NCBI GenBank assembly: GCA_945862265.1
Contig: CAMAXP010000019.1
Location: 1 to 64,000 of the forward strand
From: Bordetella parapertussis
Lineage (GTDB): Bacteria > Pseudomonadota > Gammaproteobacteria > Burkholderiales > SG8-39
Reading direction: 5' to 3'
Length of the DNA: 64,000 nt
The notes under the pieces are model-generated. The model was not told the DNA's origin. It did no database searches and worked only from the letters and a program-made list of their open reading frames with translations. The position numbers and the translations under genes are program-made. Positions 1-6,865 of this stretch are shown here, one piece after another; position 1 is the first letter of the stretch; each line of letters starts with the position of its first letter.

Positions 1-224
1 ACAGATGCGACCCTGACCCCGAGTTGAAAGAGTGCTTGCTCACCAATCAGATGCCCCCTTCCCAATAAGCCGATTCTCCTGCCTGTTTCGGGGTCGAAGA
101 CCTCTACCTGGCCATCTTGGATGATGAAAATATCCCTTGCCTCTTCACCTTTATTGAAAATAATTTGCCCTTCAGCGTAATTTGCAATGGAGATGGCAGG
201 AGGACTTGGTTTCATTGATGTCAT
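1..224 (-). CDS. Cyclic-nucleotide-binding-domain protein, C-terminal part cut by window edge
   Basis: The minus strand opens with ATG at 222-224 and stays open to base 1, giving 74 visible residues. They read as the first half of a cyclic-nucleotide-binding beta-roll: YAEGQIIFNKGEEARDIFII, then DGQVEVFDPETGRRIGLL, then GHLIGEQALF, which is the usual place of the phosphate-binding cassette. No Shine-Dalgarno sequence is obvious, and a second ATG lies three codons further in. It is the last visible gene of the minus-strand run that starts with the FtsK-type ATPase, 76 bases after the coiled-coil gene, so it may be a ligand-sensing member of that set. Whether it has an effector domain or a helix-turn-helix cannot be seen. 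Confidence 0.75.
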   Translation of the reverse strand, partial: MTSMKPSPPAISIANYAEGQIIFNKGEEARDIFIIQDGQVEVFDPETGRRIGLLGRGHLIGEQALFQLGVRVAS

Positions 225-300
225 GTTTTCGATCAATAGCCTATGGGTTTTCGGGGCAGGGAAAAAATAGGCATAAACCCACGCTGAATTGGTCTTGCAT

Positions 301-2025
301 TCAGCGTCTACGCGCGATGACCATCTCGGACGCTGAAGAATAATTCGAGCCAGATGATAATTGGTACTTGCCCCGACATACGATCTCGGTTGGCAATTGG
401 TCGCAGCGCATATCTATCACCTTCGGTGAAGCGGCCCAGCCTGTAGCGGCTGAACAGGCTTTTAAGCGAGCTGGATCCCCATTGCCGTCGAATTCAATTG
501 AGCATGTAAATTCGAATTGATTGTTAATTGTTACGGAATAGGTACCAGTTTTGGCTTCCGTAATTCGGACGGGTTTAAGTGCTGCTGCGGCATTGTCGTG
601 GCCGTAAAGTCCAGCCTTTAGCCATGCTGGCTGAGGTGGCAACGAGGTGCTGCCCCCGTTGAAAAACCCCAGCTGAGGTGGCAACGAGGTGCTGCCCCCG
701 TCGAAAAGCCCCAGATGGTTAGCAAGTATGCCTAGGGTAACGCCTACAATACCAATAATGAAATTGTTCCTGCGTTTGCGAGCCTCTATTGCTTGTTGAG
801 CAGCAAGTTTCTCTTGTTCGCGCTCCTTACGTATCTTACGTTCGGCAGCCTTACGCGCCGCGTCTACTCTTTCGAGTTCGAGCCGTTCTAGCTCGCGCTC
901 CTTACGTATCTTACGTTCGGCAGCTTTGCGCGCCGCGTCTACTCGTTCGAGTTCGAGCCGTTCTAGCTCCCCGCGTTCCTGCTCAAGTCTTTCGTTGAGC
1001 TTGCTATTGCGTTCGAGCTTTTCTTTTTCTTTACGATCGATATCTTTTTGCTTCTTTTGCAGGCGTTCACGCTCAAGCCGCTCTAGCTCCCTCTGCTCAC
1101 GCTCATGTCGCTCCTCTAGCTTGCGTTCACGGTCGAGCTTCTCCTTTTCTTTGCGTTCTTTTGCCTCGCTCTCGAGCCGGAGGCGCTCTTGCTCCTCTCG
1201 CTCACGCTTGACCCGTTCACGTTCTTTTCTTTCTTGCTCCTCGCGCTCACGCTTGGCCCGTTCACGTTCTTTTCGTTCTTGCTCTTCACGTTCACGTTTG
1301 ATTTTTTCGCGCTCAAGTCGTTCACGCTCTTTCCGCTCTTGTTCTTCACGCTCACGTTGAAGGATTGCATTTTTGCAAAGATCTTCGCATTCTTGTTCGG
1401 CTTTTCTGACCGTTTCGGCAAACTTTTTATGCTTTGGCGTGCTCCAGAACTTATGGACTTCAGATAATGTGAGGTCTTCTCGTCCGAGGAGTTGCTGCCA
1501 GTCTTGCACAAGAACGCCCAACTCCTCTTGGGCTTGGCGGTAAAGTTCTGCTAGGTCTTCTACTCCCCATTGTTGTAGCCCCGAACTGCACTTTCGCAGC
1601 GCATCATTCCATCGCGAAGGGAACTCAGCGCTTGATTCCACAATCGTTTTTACCAAGTCCCGAGCTTGAGCCTCTTGCCGTTCTAGTTTTACAGACCAAT
1701 CGGATGGAAGCAGAGAAGGTCCCAGTCGTTCCATATCGCAGACGCCTTCTCCCCAAATCGCGTTCAAGTTGTCTGCCTGGTTATTCCAGGAATCAACCAT
1801 GGCCCCGATTGGGTCTGCTAAGGAGTAGTTTAGGCGAGCAACTCCCAAATTAGTTGTTAGCTTACGTACATCAGACTCGGCGCGTGTTATTCGAGCTTTA
1901 CTGGCATCAAGCTCATCGAGAAGCGCTAAAGCGTTTTCTTCAAGCATTTGGCTGAAGCGTTCGTCAGTGCTTAGGTATTCATCCAAGAAATGCAAATACA
2001 GTGATTTAACTGAAGCCTTTGACAT
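301..2025 (-). CDS. Long coiled-coil, single-pass membrane protein of the FtsK/WXG100-like cluster
   Basis: A 574-residue protein of no family I recognise. Residues about 1-215 are helical and contain W194-x2-P-x4-F-x-E-T, which has the same spacing as the motif in the neighbouring WXG100-like protein. Residues about 220-420 are almost entirely Glu/Arg/Lys and must form a very long coiled coil. One hydrophobic segment follows (NNFIIGIVGVTLGILANHLG), then a short repeated linker with GGSTSLPPQ twice, then a compact C-terminal domain of about 110 residues with four cysteines, probably periplasmic and disulfide-bonded. The layout suggests a cytoplasmic stalk anchored in the inner membrane, comparable in role (not in sequence) to membrane partners of type VII secretion ATPases. 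It follows the WXG100-like gene by 35 bases in the same direction. Function is inferred from context only. Confidence 0.8.
   Translation of the reverse strand: MSKASVKSLYLHFLDEYLSTDERFSQMLEENALALLDELDASKARITRAESDVRKLTTNLGVARLNYSLADPIGAMVDSWNNQADNLNAIWGEGVCDMERLGPSLLPSDWSVKLERQEAQARDLVKTIVESSAEFPSRWNDALRKCSSGLQQWGVEDLAELYRQAQEELGVLVQDWQQLLGREDLTLSEVHKFWSTPKHKKFAETVRKAEQECEDLCKNAILQREREEQERKERERLEREKIKREREEQERKERERAKREREEQERKERERVKREREEQERLRLESEAKERKEKEKLDRERKLEERHEREQRELERLERERLQKKQKDIDRKEKEKLERNSKLNERLEQERGELERLELERVDAARKAAERKIRKERELERLELERVDAARKAAERKIRKEREQEKLAAQQAIEARKRRNNFIIGIVGVTLGILANHLGLFDGGSTSLPPQLGFFNGGSTSLPPQPAWLKAGLYGHDNAAAALKPVRITEAKTGTYSVTINNQFEFTCSIEFDGNGDPARLKACSAATGWAASPKVIDMRCDQLPTEIVCRGKYQLSSGSNYSSASEMVIARRR
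631..701. repeat. Tandem 42-bp duplication in the linker of the coiled-coil gene
   Basis: Bases 631-659 recur at 673-701, a 42-bp period. It keeps frame and yields two near-identical 14-residue linkers containing GGSTSLPPQ just after the membrane segment. Confidence 0.85.
821..970. repeat. Tandem 75-bp repeat in the coiled-coil gene
   Basis: Bases 821-895 and 896-970 are nearly identical. The 75-bp unit encodes 25 residues of Glu/Arg-rich coiled coil that includes VDAARKAAERKIRKER twice. The unit is a multiple of three, so copy-number change would alter stalk length without breaking the frame. Confidence 0.85.
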
Positions 2026-2060
2026 GAGGAGTTCTTGAACTTCGCAGGAATGAGTTGGAC

Positions 2061-2357
2061 TTAGCGTTGCATGTTTCGGATGTGCTGTTGCATGATCCGT
2101 TGAGTCTCTTCCAGGTGGCGCGCCATTACATTTAATTCGCGCGACATCACTTCAAATTGTTCAATGGAGGCTGCGAGGGTCGTCGCATGACTCTTGGCCG
2201 TTTCGACAAACATCATATATTGTGGATCTTTCCACTGAGATTCGAGTTGCTGGGTTCGTCCCATTATGTTTTGGCGTGTGTCTTTCATCTGCTGCGCCCA
2301 TTGGTTTAACTGATTTGCAAAGCTCGCCACTTCACCTGGCTTGACGCTGATATCCAT
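2061..2357 (-). CDS. WXG100/ESAT-6-like small helical protein
   Basis: A 98-residue protein with no signal peptide and a helix-turn-helix-hairpin pattern, the size and shape of WXG100 proteins. The central turn reads QWKDPQY at residues 41-47, so the classical W-x-G is W-x-D here. Both flanking helices are polar and glutamine-rich, and there are no cysteines. It lies 12 bases after the FtsK/SpoIIIE-type ATPase gene and 35 bases before the coiled-coil gene, all on the minus strand. ATPase plus WXG100 is the core pairing of type VII secretion, where the small protein is a substrate or co-substrate. That assignment rests on length, the central Trp motif and the neighbour. A structural adaptor role is also possible. 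Confidence 0.65.
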   Translation of the reverse strand: MDISVKPGEVASFANQLNQWAQQMKDTRQNIMGRTQQLESQWKDPQYMMFVETAKSHATTLAASIEQFEVMSRELNVMARHLEETQRIMQQHIRNMQR

Positions 2358-2369
2358 AACTTGGTCCTT

Positions 2370-4811
2370 TCAATGAATTTGAGGAATTTTCACAATGGCG
2401 GCATTTGATTCGCCGGGGTAGAACAGAGCAATTGATGCTGCCTGTCCGGTTAATTCAGAACCGTTTCCAAACCTGGCATATGACCGTTGGTCCAGACAGA
2501 TAAGGAGTTCTGCTGCATTGCGGTCTAAATAAAGATCGCTGAATGCAGATGGTGTTTCGATCATCAACAGTAGCTTTGTAGGTGCTGACGTGATTAGTTG
2601 TTTAGTAGCGTTTTGTATCGCAGAATTAACTGTATCCCGCTGTCGCAGGCGCAAAATCAGTAATTGCACACCTGGAAGCTGACCGTTTAGAGTTCCCAAT
2701 TCCTGGATAAGTGCGCTCAGCGACGTACCGTCTACTTCGCGTTTATTGCAGCCCAAGCGAGCGATCTCGTCTTCAAGATTCGCCTCAAATTGTGACTTGA
2801 GTTCACCGGAGCCACAACAAAATACAGGACCCTTTGACGGATCAAGGCTGAAGCAGAGTACGTTGGGGGGGATTCCTTCTTCAACTCCAATAATCACCGC
2901 GTCGGATTCGGCGGGCAGACTCAATGTCGCTTTAGGATGACCGTCGTCGTCCTTGTAAATGTAGGGCGCCTGACTGTCTGGATTCCGAAGGGTTGCAATT
3001 CGCTCGCAAAACTCAGCAATCCGCTTTTCTGGGTAATAGGCCACACGAAACTCTAGGTTTCCTTCCAGACGACCTTCCTGGTTGTTCAGAACTGCCTGTC
3101 CCGGTTCCTGGAACCGCGATGGAATGTTATTTTCGGTGGAAAGAAAATCCATGCAATCCGAATATGAGAGTTTCAAGCAGACCCTACATCCGATGCTGGA
3201 CTTAGTAGATGCTTGCAGCGATCCGTCTTTGAGTGTCTGGCTTGAAAGTATGAATGTGAATCCGTACGAGCGTCCCCGTCGAATTAGATCATCAAGCCAT
3301 GCTTTGGCATCGTTGCCAAGTTGACGATGACCAAGGAGTCTCTGAAACTCATCGATCACAACGAGATGTCGCGGAAGAAATTTACCAGTTTTATCGCGGT
3401 AACCCGCCAAGCTGTTTACGCTGGCGGCTTTGAACAGTATGGAGCGACGATCAATCTCTTGTTCAAAGTGAAGGAGCAAGTCGGTGCCGAACTTGGTTCG
3501 TGAGCCCAGCGAAAGTGCATAGAGATGAGGGACGTCTGAATACACATTGAATTCAGTACCGCTCTTATAGTCCAGCAGGGAGAGCCGCAGTTCATCGGGC
3601 GAATAGTTGGCAAGACACTGCACTATGATCGCATGAAGCAAGTTGGTTTTGCCTGTGCCCACAGTTCCTCCGACGAGTGCGCTGTGAACTAGCTCTGGAG
3701 CTCCAAGTCTGAATGTAACTAATTGACCGCCAGATTTACCGATGATGGCCTCAAGACCGTTCGCTGAATTCTTTTTCCAAGCCTGAGTTTCCCATTCATC
3801 GCTGGTGGGTAATGGGATAGTGACGTTTTCCTGGCGTCTGGTAAAAACGTGGCGTCGAGCCCGCTCTACCAAAGCATCAAGACCTGCTTTATCGGTGTGA
3901 GGTACCACTGAAAGTTGGCTGGAAAACATCGGGTCTTCACTGTTCAGCCCTTCAGAGTCCTCTACCTGCAAGATGACTGGGCCTTTGCTCCTGCGCGTTG
4001 CCACCAAAGTGGGCAATGAGGGGAACGCTTCTTTGACTGTATCGAAGCTATTTCTGGTTTGGTGCAGGATAAGGAAATGAATCCCTGCTCGCGCAGCGTT
4101 GTCGTTTGCTAACATCCGCGCCAGCGTCGCCTTAGTTTCGGTGTTCAGGTCTTCTTCATACGATGCAATAAGTATGAAGTGGTAGGGGACCGATGAATCT
4201 CCATGCACTCGGTTGTAGTCGTGGATAAACTGGAACGAATGCCCTCGGATCCTGTTGCGCTTGGTCAGCTCCTCGATAAGTTCACGGAACAACTGCTCAA
4301 CGCCATGTCGGTCGGTGATTATTCGCGGGTTGTTAAGCACCGAGCTCGCGATTGAAAATGCCGAACCAAAATCACGTTGATCAATGATGGTGCACTGGAC
4401 CACTGATGGGTCAAGCCGCATCACTAACTCAAGAAGATAGCGTTGTAGAACCTCAGCCATCACTTCATTTAGGTTAACCCCGTGATGCAGTACGGCTGAT
4501 CGGTTTCGTAAATCTATAAGTGCGGGCGTCTCCCGTCCCTCAAAAAAGCAGGGAGCTGAATCGCGCTTGCCTTTGAGGTTTTGGATCGCACCAACGCTGA
4601 TCATGGCGGGTAATACCTTGCTCCATTCTTCGTCGTCAATGAGTGAGCTTTCATGGCCCGCGCTGGTTTCATTTGCCATTGCCTGCCGCCAGTGCATATC
4701 AGCTGTTTCAAGCCGCTTATCGATGTGACTTTGGATTGCTGAACTTATGCTCTCTCTGGGAATTTCAAGATCAATAAGTTGCATAGGAAATCGGACACTA
4801 CTATTGTTCAA
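2370..4811 (-). CDS. FtsK/SpoIIIE-type ATPase, EccC/EssC-like
   Basis: An 813-residue protein with an intact FtsK/SpoIIIE motor in the middle: Walker A GGTVGTGKTN near residue 380, and Walker B LVVIDEFQRLL near 485 followed by LDDLIRRGRSYGFTFILSSQ. The roughly 300 residues before it and 190 after it look like two further ATPase-like modules without a P-loop; the last contains VLCFSLDPSKGPVFCCGSG where a nucleotide loop would be. That three-module layout matches EccC/EssC of type VII secretion better than a DNA translocase. No membrane segment or DNA-sorting gamma domain is seen. It is first in its operon and is followed by the WXG100-like gene. Lower G+C than genes after 6866 suggests transfer. 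DNA translocation, as in a HerA/FtsK defence protein, is the main alternative. Confidence 0.75.
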   Translation of the reverse strand: MNNSSVRFPMQLIDLEIPRESISSAIQSHIDKRLETADMHWRQAMANETSAGHESSLIDDEEWSKVLPAMISVGAIQNLKGKRDSAPCFFEGRETPALIDLRNRSAVLHHGVNLNEVMAEVLQRYLLELVMRLDPSVVQCTIIDQRDFGSAFSIASSVLNNPRIITDRHGVEQLFRELIEELTKRNRIRGHSFQFIHDYNRVHGDSSVPYHFILIASYEEDLNTETKATLARMLANDNAARAGIHFLILHQTRNSFDTVKEAFPSLPTLVATRRSKGPVILQVEDSEGLNSEDPMFSSQLSVVPHTDKAGLDALVERARRHVFTRRQENVTIPLPTSDEWETQAWKKNSANGLEAIIGKSGGQLVTFRLGAPELVHSALVGGTVGTGKTNLLHAIIVQCLANYSPDELRLSLLDYKSGTEFNVYSDVPHLYALSLGSRTKFGTDLLLHFEQEIDRRSILFKAASVNSLAGYRDKTGKFLPRHLVVIDEFQRLLGHRQLGNDAKAWLDDLIRRGRSYGFTFILSSQTLKDGSLQASTKSSIGCRVCLKLSYSDCMDFLSTENNIPSRFQEPGQAVLNNQEGRLEGNLEFRVAYYPEKRIAEFCERIATLRNPDSQAPYIYKDDDGHPKATLSLPAESDAVIIGVEEGIPPNVLCFSLDPSKGPVFCCGSGELKSQFEANLEDEIARLGCNKREVDGTSLSALIQELGTLNGQLPGVQLLILRLRQRDTVNSAIQNATKQLITSAPTKLLLMIETPSAFSDLYLDRNAAELLICLDQRSYARFGNGSELTGQAASIALFYPGESNAAIVKIPQIH

Positions 4812-5183
4812 ATGTCTGCCTCTATTTAAAGAATGTTCTTTGTTCGCAGTCTGTTTCTCGACCGTCCCGTTACGTGCCGCTCAAAACAGAGTGCCTTGCA
4901 TCATTCGTTAATAGGTAGGACGATAATTATCTAATGGGTCAATCACGAAAATGTGTTTTCGGCAATGCCGGAGAAAGGCGAGTACGACTACGGCAGCAAT
5001 CGACATGACGGGCCAACAGAAGTGGCTCCGGTTGTTTGGCTTATCTCACTGCTGATCAGGAAAAGCGAGCCGCATGATGGTCTCGACTGTGGGATACCCA
5101 AACGCTCAATTCACTGAGTCTGCAATCCTTAGCTGCGCTTCGATAAGTCCAACCTCCACGCAATCGATTTCTCTCCAGAGGGA
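4812..5183. other. Upstream region of the FtsK-type gene; no gene seen
   Basis: 372 bases without a convincing ORF. It should hold the promoter of the minus-strand operon, but no -35/-10 pair stands out. A short inverted repeat, AAAGAATGTTCTTT, lies at 4828-4841, just 5' of the FtsK-type start codon, and could be an operator. The first copy of a 29-bp direct repeat is at 5104-5132. Confidence 0.5.
5104..5132. repeat. 29-bp direct repeat, copy 1
   Basis: Matches 5962-5990 at 26 of 29 positions. The shared core is CTGCAATCCTT. The sequences flanking the two copies differ, so this is a discrete repeat. No tRNA is visible at either copy. Confidence 0.8.
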
Positions 5184-5732
5184 TTACCGCGTAGCCCCCG
5201 GTGGCGCAGGCTTTTGTATCGGGGGTTGCTGTGGATAGCCCTGTGGGGGAGCTCCGGGCATGCCTGGCGGTTGCGCCATTGCGGGCCGCGGCGGCGGCGG
5301 GGCGGCGTTGACTTGTGGAGTGCCTGTGCTGCCCGGGCGTGGCGTGGGCAGCACGGGGCTGGAGAATTGATCGGTATTGCCGCCCGTACGCCGCTCCAAT
5401 ATGCCATCGGCGAGTTGTGCAACATCGGCGGTGTCGGCGGTCCCCAACCAAGTCGAGCGGTTGGCGATGATCACCTTGAGTTGAGCGATTGAGCATAGAT
5501 CGGCGTTCTTTTTTAACCAGGCCACGGCAAACGCCTTACGCTCGTCGGGGGCGTGGGTGATCATGGCACCCGAGCGCAATTCAGAGATCAGGCAACCGCT
5601 ACCGGTGCGGGCAGCGGGTTCGGCAGCGGAAGCCAACGCGGGCACCATGAGGCAGGCGAGAGCGAGTGGCACTAGATGATGTGCCGCGGGGCGCCGCAGG
5701 AGTGTACTCAGTAAGGGCCTCAATTTTTCCAT
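5184..5732 (-). CDS. Small secreted protein with proline-rich tail
   Basis: A 182-residue protein that I do not recognise. ATG at 5730-5732 is preferred over an in-frame TTG at 5742-5744 because a GGA-type ribosome site precedes the ATG. A signal peptide is clear: basic start, hydrophobic LVPLALACLMVPALASA, then Ala-Glu. The mature part has two cysteines about 40 residues apart, within GCLISELRSG and LCSIAQLKVI, and a short helical region. The last 55 residues are rich in Pro, Gly and Gln and probably disordered. It should be periplasmic or surface-exposed. It stands alone between the two copies of a 29-bp direct repeat, so it may have been carried in as a unit. Confidence 0.65.
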   Translation of the reverse strand: MEKLRPLLSTLLRRPAAHHLVPLALACLMVPALASAAEPAARTGSGCLISELRSGAMITHAPDERKAFAVAWLKKNADLCSIAQLKVIIANRSTWLGTADTADVAQLADGILERRTGGNTDQFSSPVLPTPRPGSTGTPQVNAAPPPPRPAMAQPPGMPGAPPQGYPQQPPIQKPAPPGATR

Positions 5733-5961
5733 GGCGTATTCCAACGGTTGAACCGAGAGCCCTCGCAGTCAAAAAAAACGAATCTACGCCGATTTCCGGT
5801 AAAACAACAGCGTTGCTATTGCCGTGAATGCCGATTGTAGGCTGCGCTGGCCAAAAAACAGCGGAATTACTGAGCACACGCCACGCGCCAACTCCGCCAA
5901 GCCATCAAGCAAACCCGTTCTTCTTGGTTTAGCGTCCGCAGAGAATGCCCGTCTCGAAAGG

Positions 5962-5990
5962 GCTCGATTCACTGAATCTGCAATCCTTGG
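5962..5990. repeat. 29-bp direct repeat, copy 2
   Basis: Near-identical to 5104-5132 (three mismatches), same orientation, 858 bases away, bracketing the small secreted-protein gene. Confidence 0.8.
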
Positions 5991-6031
5991 CCGGTTTATG
6001 ATGAGGTATGTTCTGCCCCGCCAGCCCCCCG

Positions 6032-6053
6032 AGCCCCGCTGATCGCGGGGGCT
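6032..6053. terminator. G+C-rich hairpin before the epimerase remnant
   Basis: AGCCCCGC pairs with GCGGGGGCT (one bulged G) around a short loop. No T-run follows on the plus strand, so terminator function is uncertain. Confidence 0.35.
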
Positions 6054-6069
6054 TCGCACCATAAAAATC

Positions 6070-6638
6070 ATGTCACCACATCCGCAGCAACACGTTGCCC
6101 CGGAGGCCTTCTGGACGGGCAAGCGGGTTCTCGTGACGGGCGGGGCGGGGTTCATCCGGTCTCGCGTGGTCGCGACGCTCGAACGCCACGGTGTTCGTCC
6201 TGACGACATCCTTGTCACCAGATCGCGGGACTGCGACCTGCGCGTACAGGCCAACTGCAGCAATGCCGTAAATGGCCGGGAGGTCGTCATCCATCTCGCC
6301 GCACCTACCGGCGGGATCTCCTACAGCAGGGCCCATGCGGCCTCGCAGTACCGGGACTGCACGCGCATCAACCTGAACATGCTCGAGGCCGCGCGTGAGG
6401 CAGGGGTCACGAAGTTCGTGGCAATCGGCAACCTGCTTGCATACCCTGCGGTGGCGGAGTCGCCGCTGCGCGAGGATCGTCTCCATGACGGGGCCGTGGC
6501 ATCGACTCACCTGGGCATCGGGCTGGCGAAGCGGGACATGGTGGCGCTGGCCGAGGGTGTTCATAGGGCATATATTACGGCAACGGTGTATTGAAAGATA
6601 AAAAATTCGTCAGCGAAGCGCTTGAAAACGTGAAGTAA
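6070..6638 (+). pseudogene. Degenerate, truncated NAD-dependent sugar epimerase (GDP-fucose-synthase-like)
   Basis: The first 174 codons resemble the Rossmann half of GDP-L-fucose synthase/epimerase proteins, which are normally a little over 300 residues. Two key sites are damaged. The dinucleotide motif reads GGAGFIRS where family members have GGAGFIGS. The catalytic Y-x3-K region reads HLGIGLAKRD, with Ile where the Tyr should be. The frame ends at 6594. From about 6567 another frame (GIYYGNGVLKDKKFVSEALE...) runs to a TAA at 6636-6638 and looks like the tail of an unrelated gene fused at the break. This is best read as a recombination scar. The 227 bases from 6639 to the next gene hold nothing I can identify. 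Confidence 0.7.
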
Positions 6639-6865
6639 TCCGCAAATTGGATGGGAATTTTCAGGTCTATGTCGCGAGCCTGCCGGAAATGTGCCTTCAT
6701 ACGAGGTGAAACGCTGCCGCTTCCCGGTGAGTCCGAAAGGTATACTCCCCACCAGCCGGTTCGGGTTTGTTGAGCCCGTCGAGGGCATCAACGCCAAGAA
6801 GCCGTTCAGTTGCAACGCACAATCTGCGGCCCCATGAGGGCCGCTGTCTATTTCAGGCCCTGACC

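Larger units (their letters stand above)
5733..6069. other. Intergenic region with repeat copy and hairpin
   Basis: About 340 bases with no convincing gene. It contains the second 29-bp repeat (5962-5990) and a G+C-rich hairpin at 6032-6053. The rest shows nothing I can assign. Confidence 0.5.

Noticed and set aside
926..1467. Ser/Arg-rich and other open frames over the coiled-coil region, and a repeat pattern that could suggest a CRISPR array
   Set aside because: They are by-products of the repetitive Glu/Arg codons in the minus-strand gene. The repeats have no regular spacers.
5104..5990. tRNA-type attachment site at the 29-bp repeats
   Set aside because: Neither copy lies in a sequence that folds as a tRNA end, and no integrase gene is visible.
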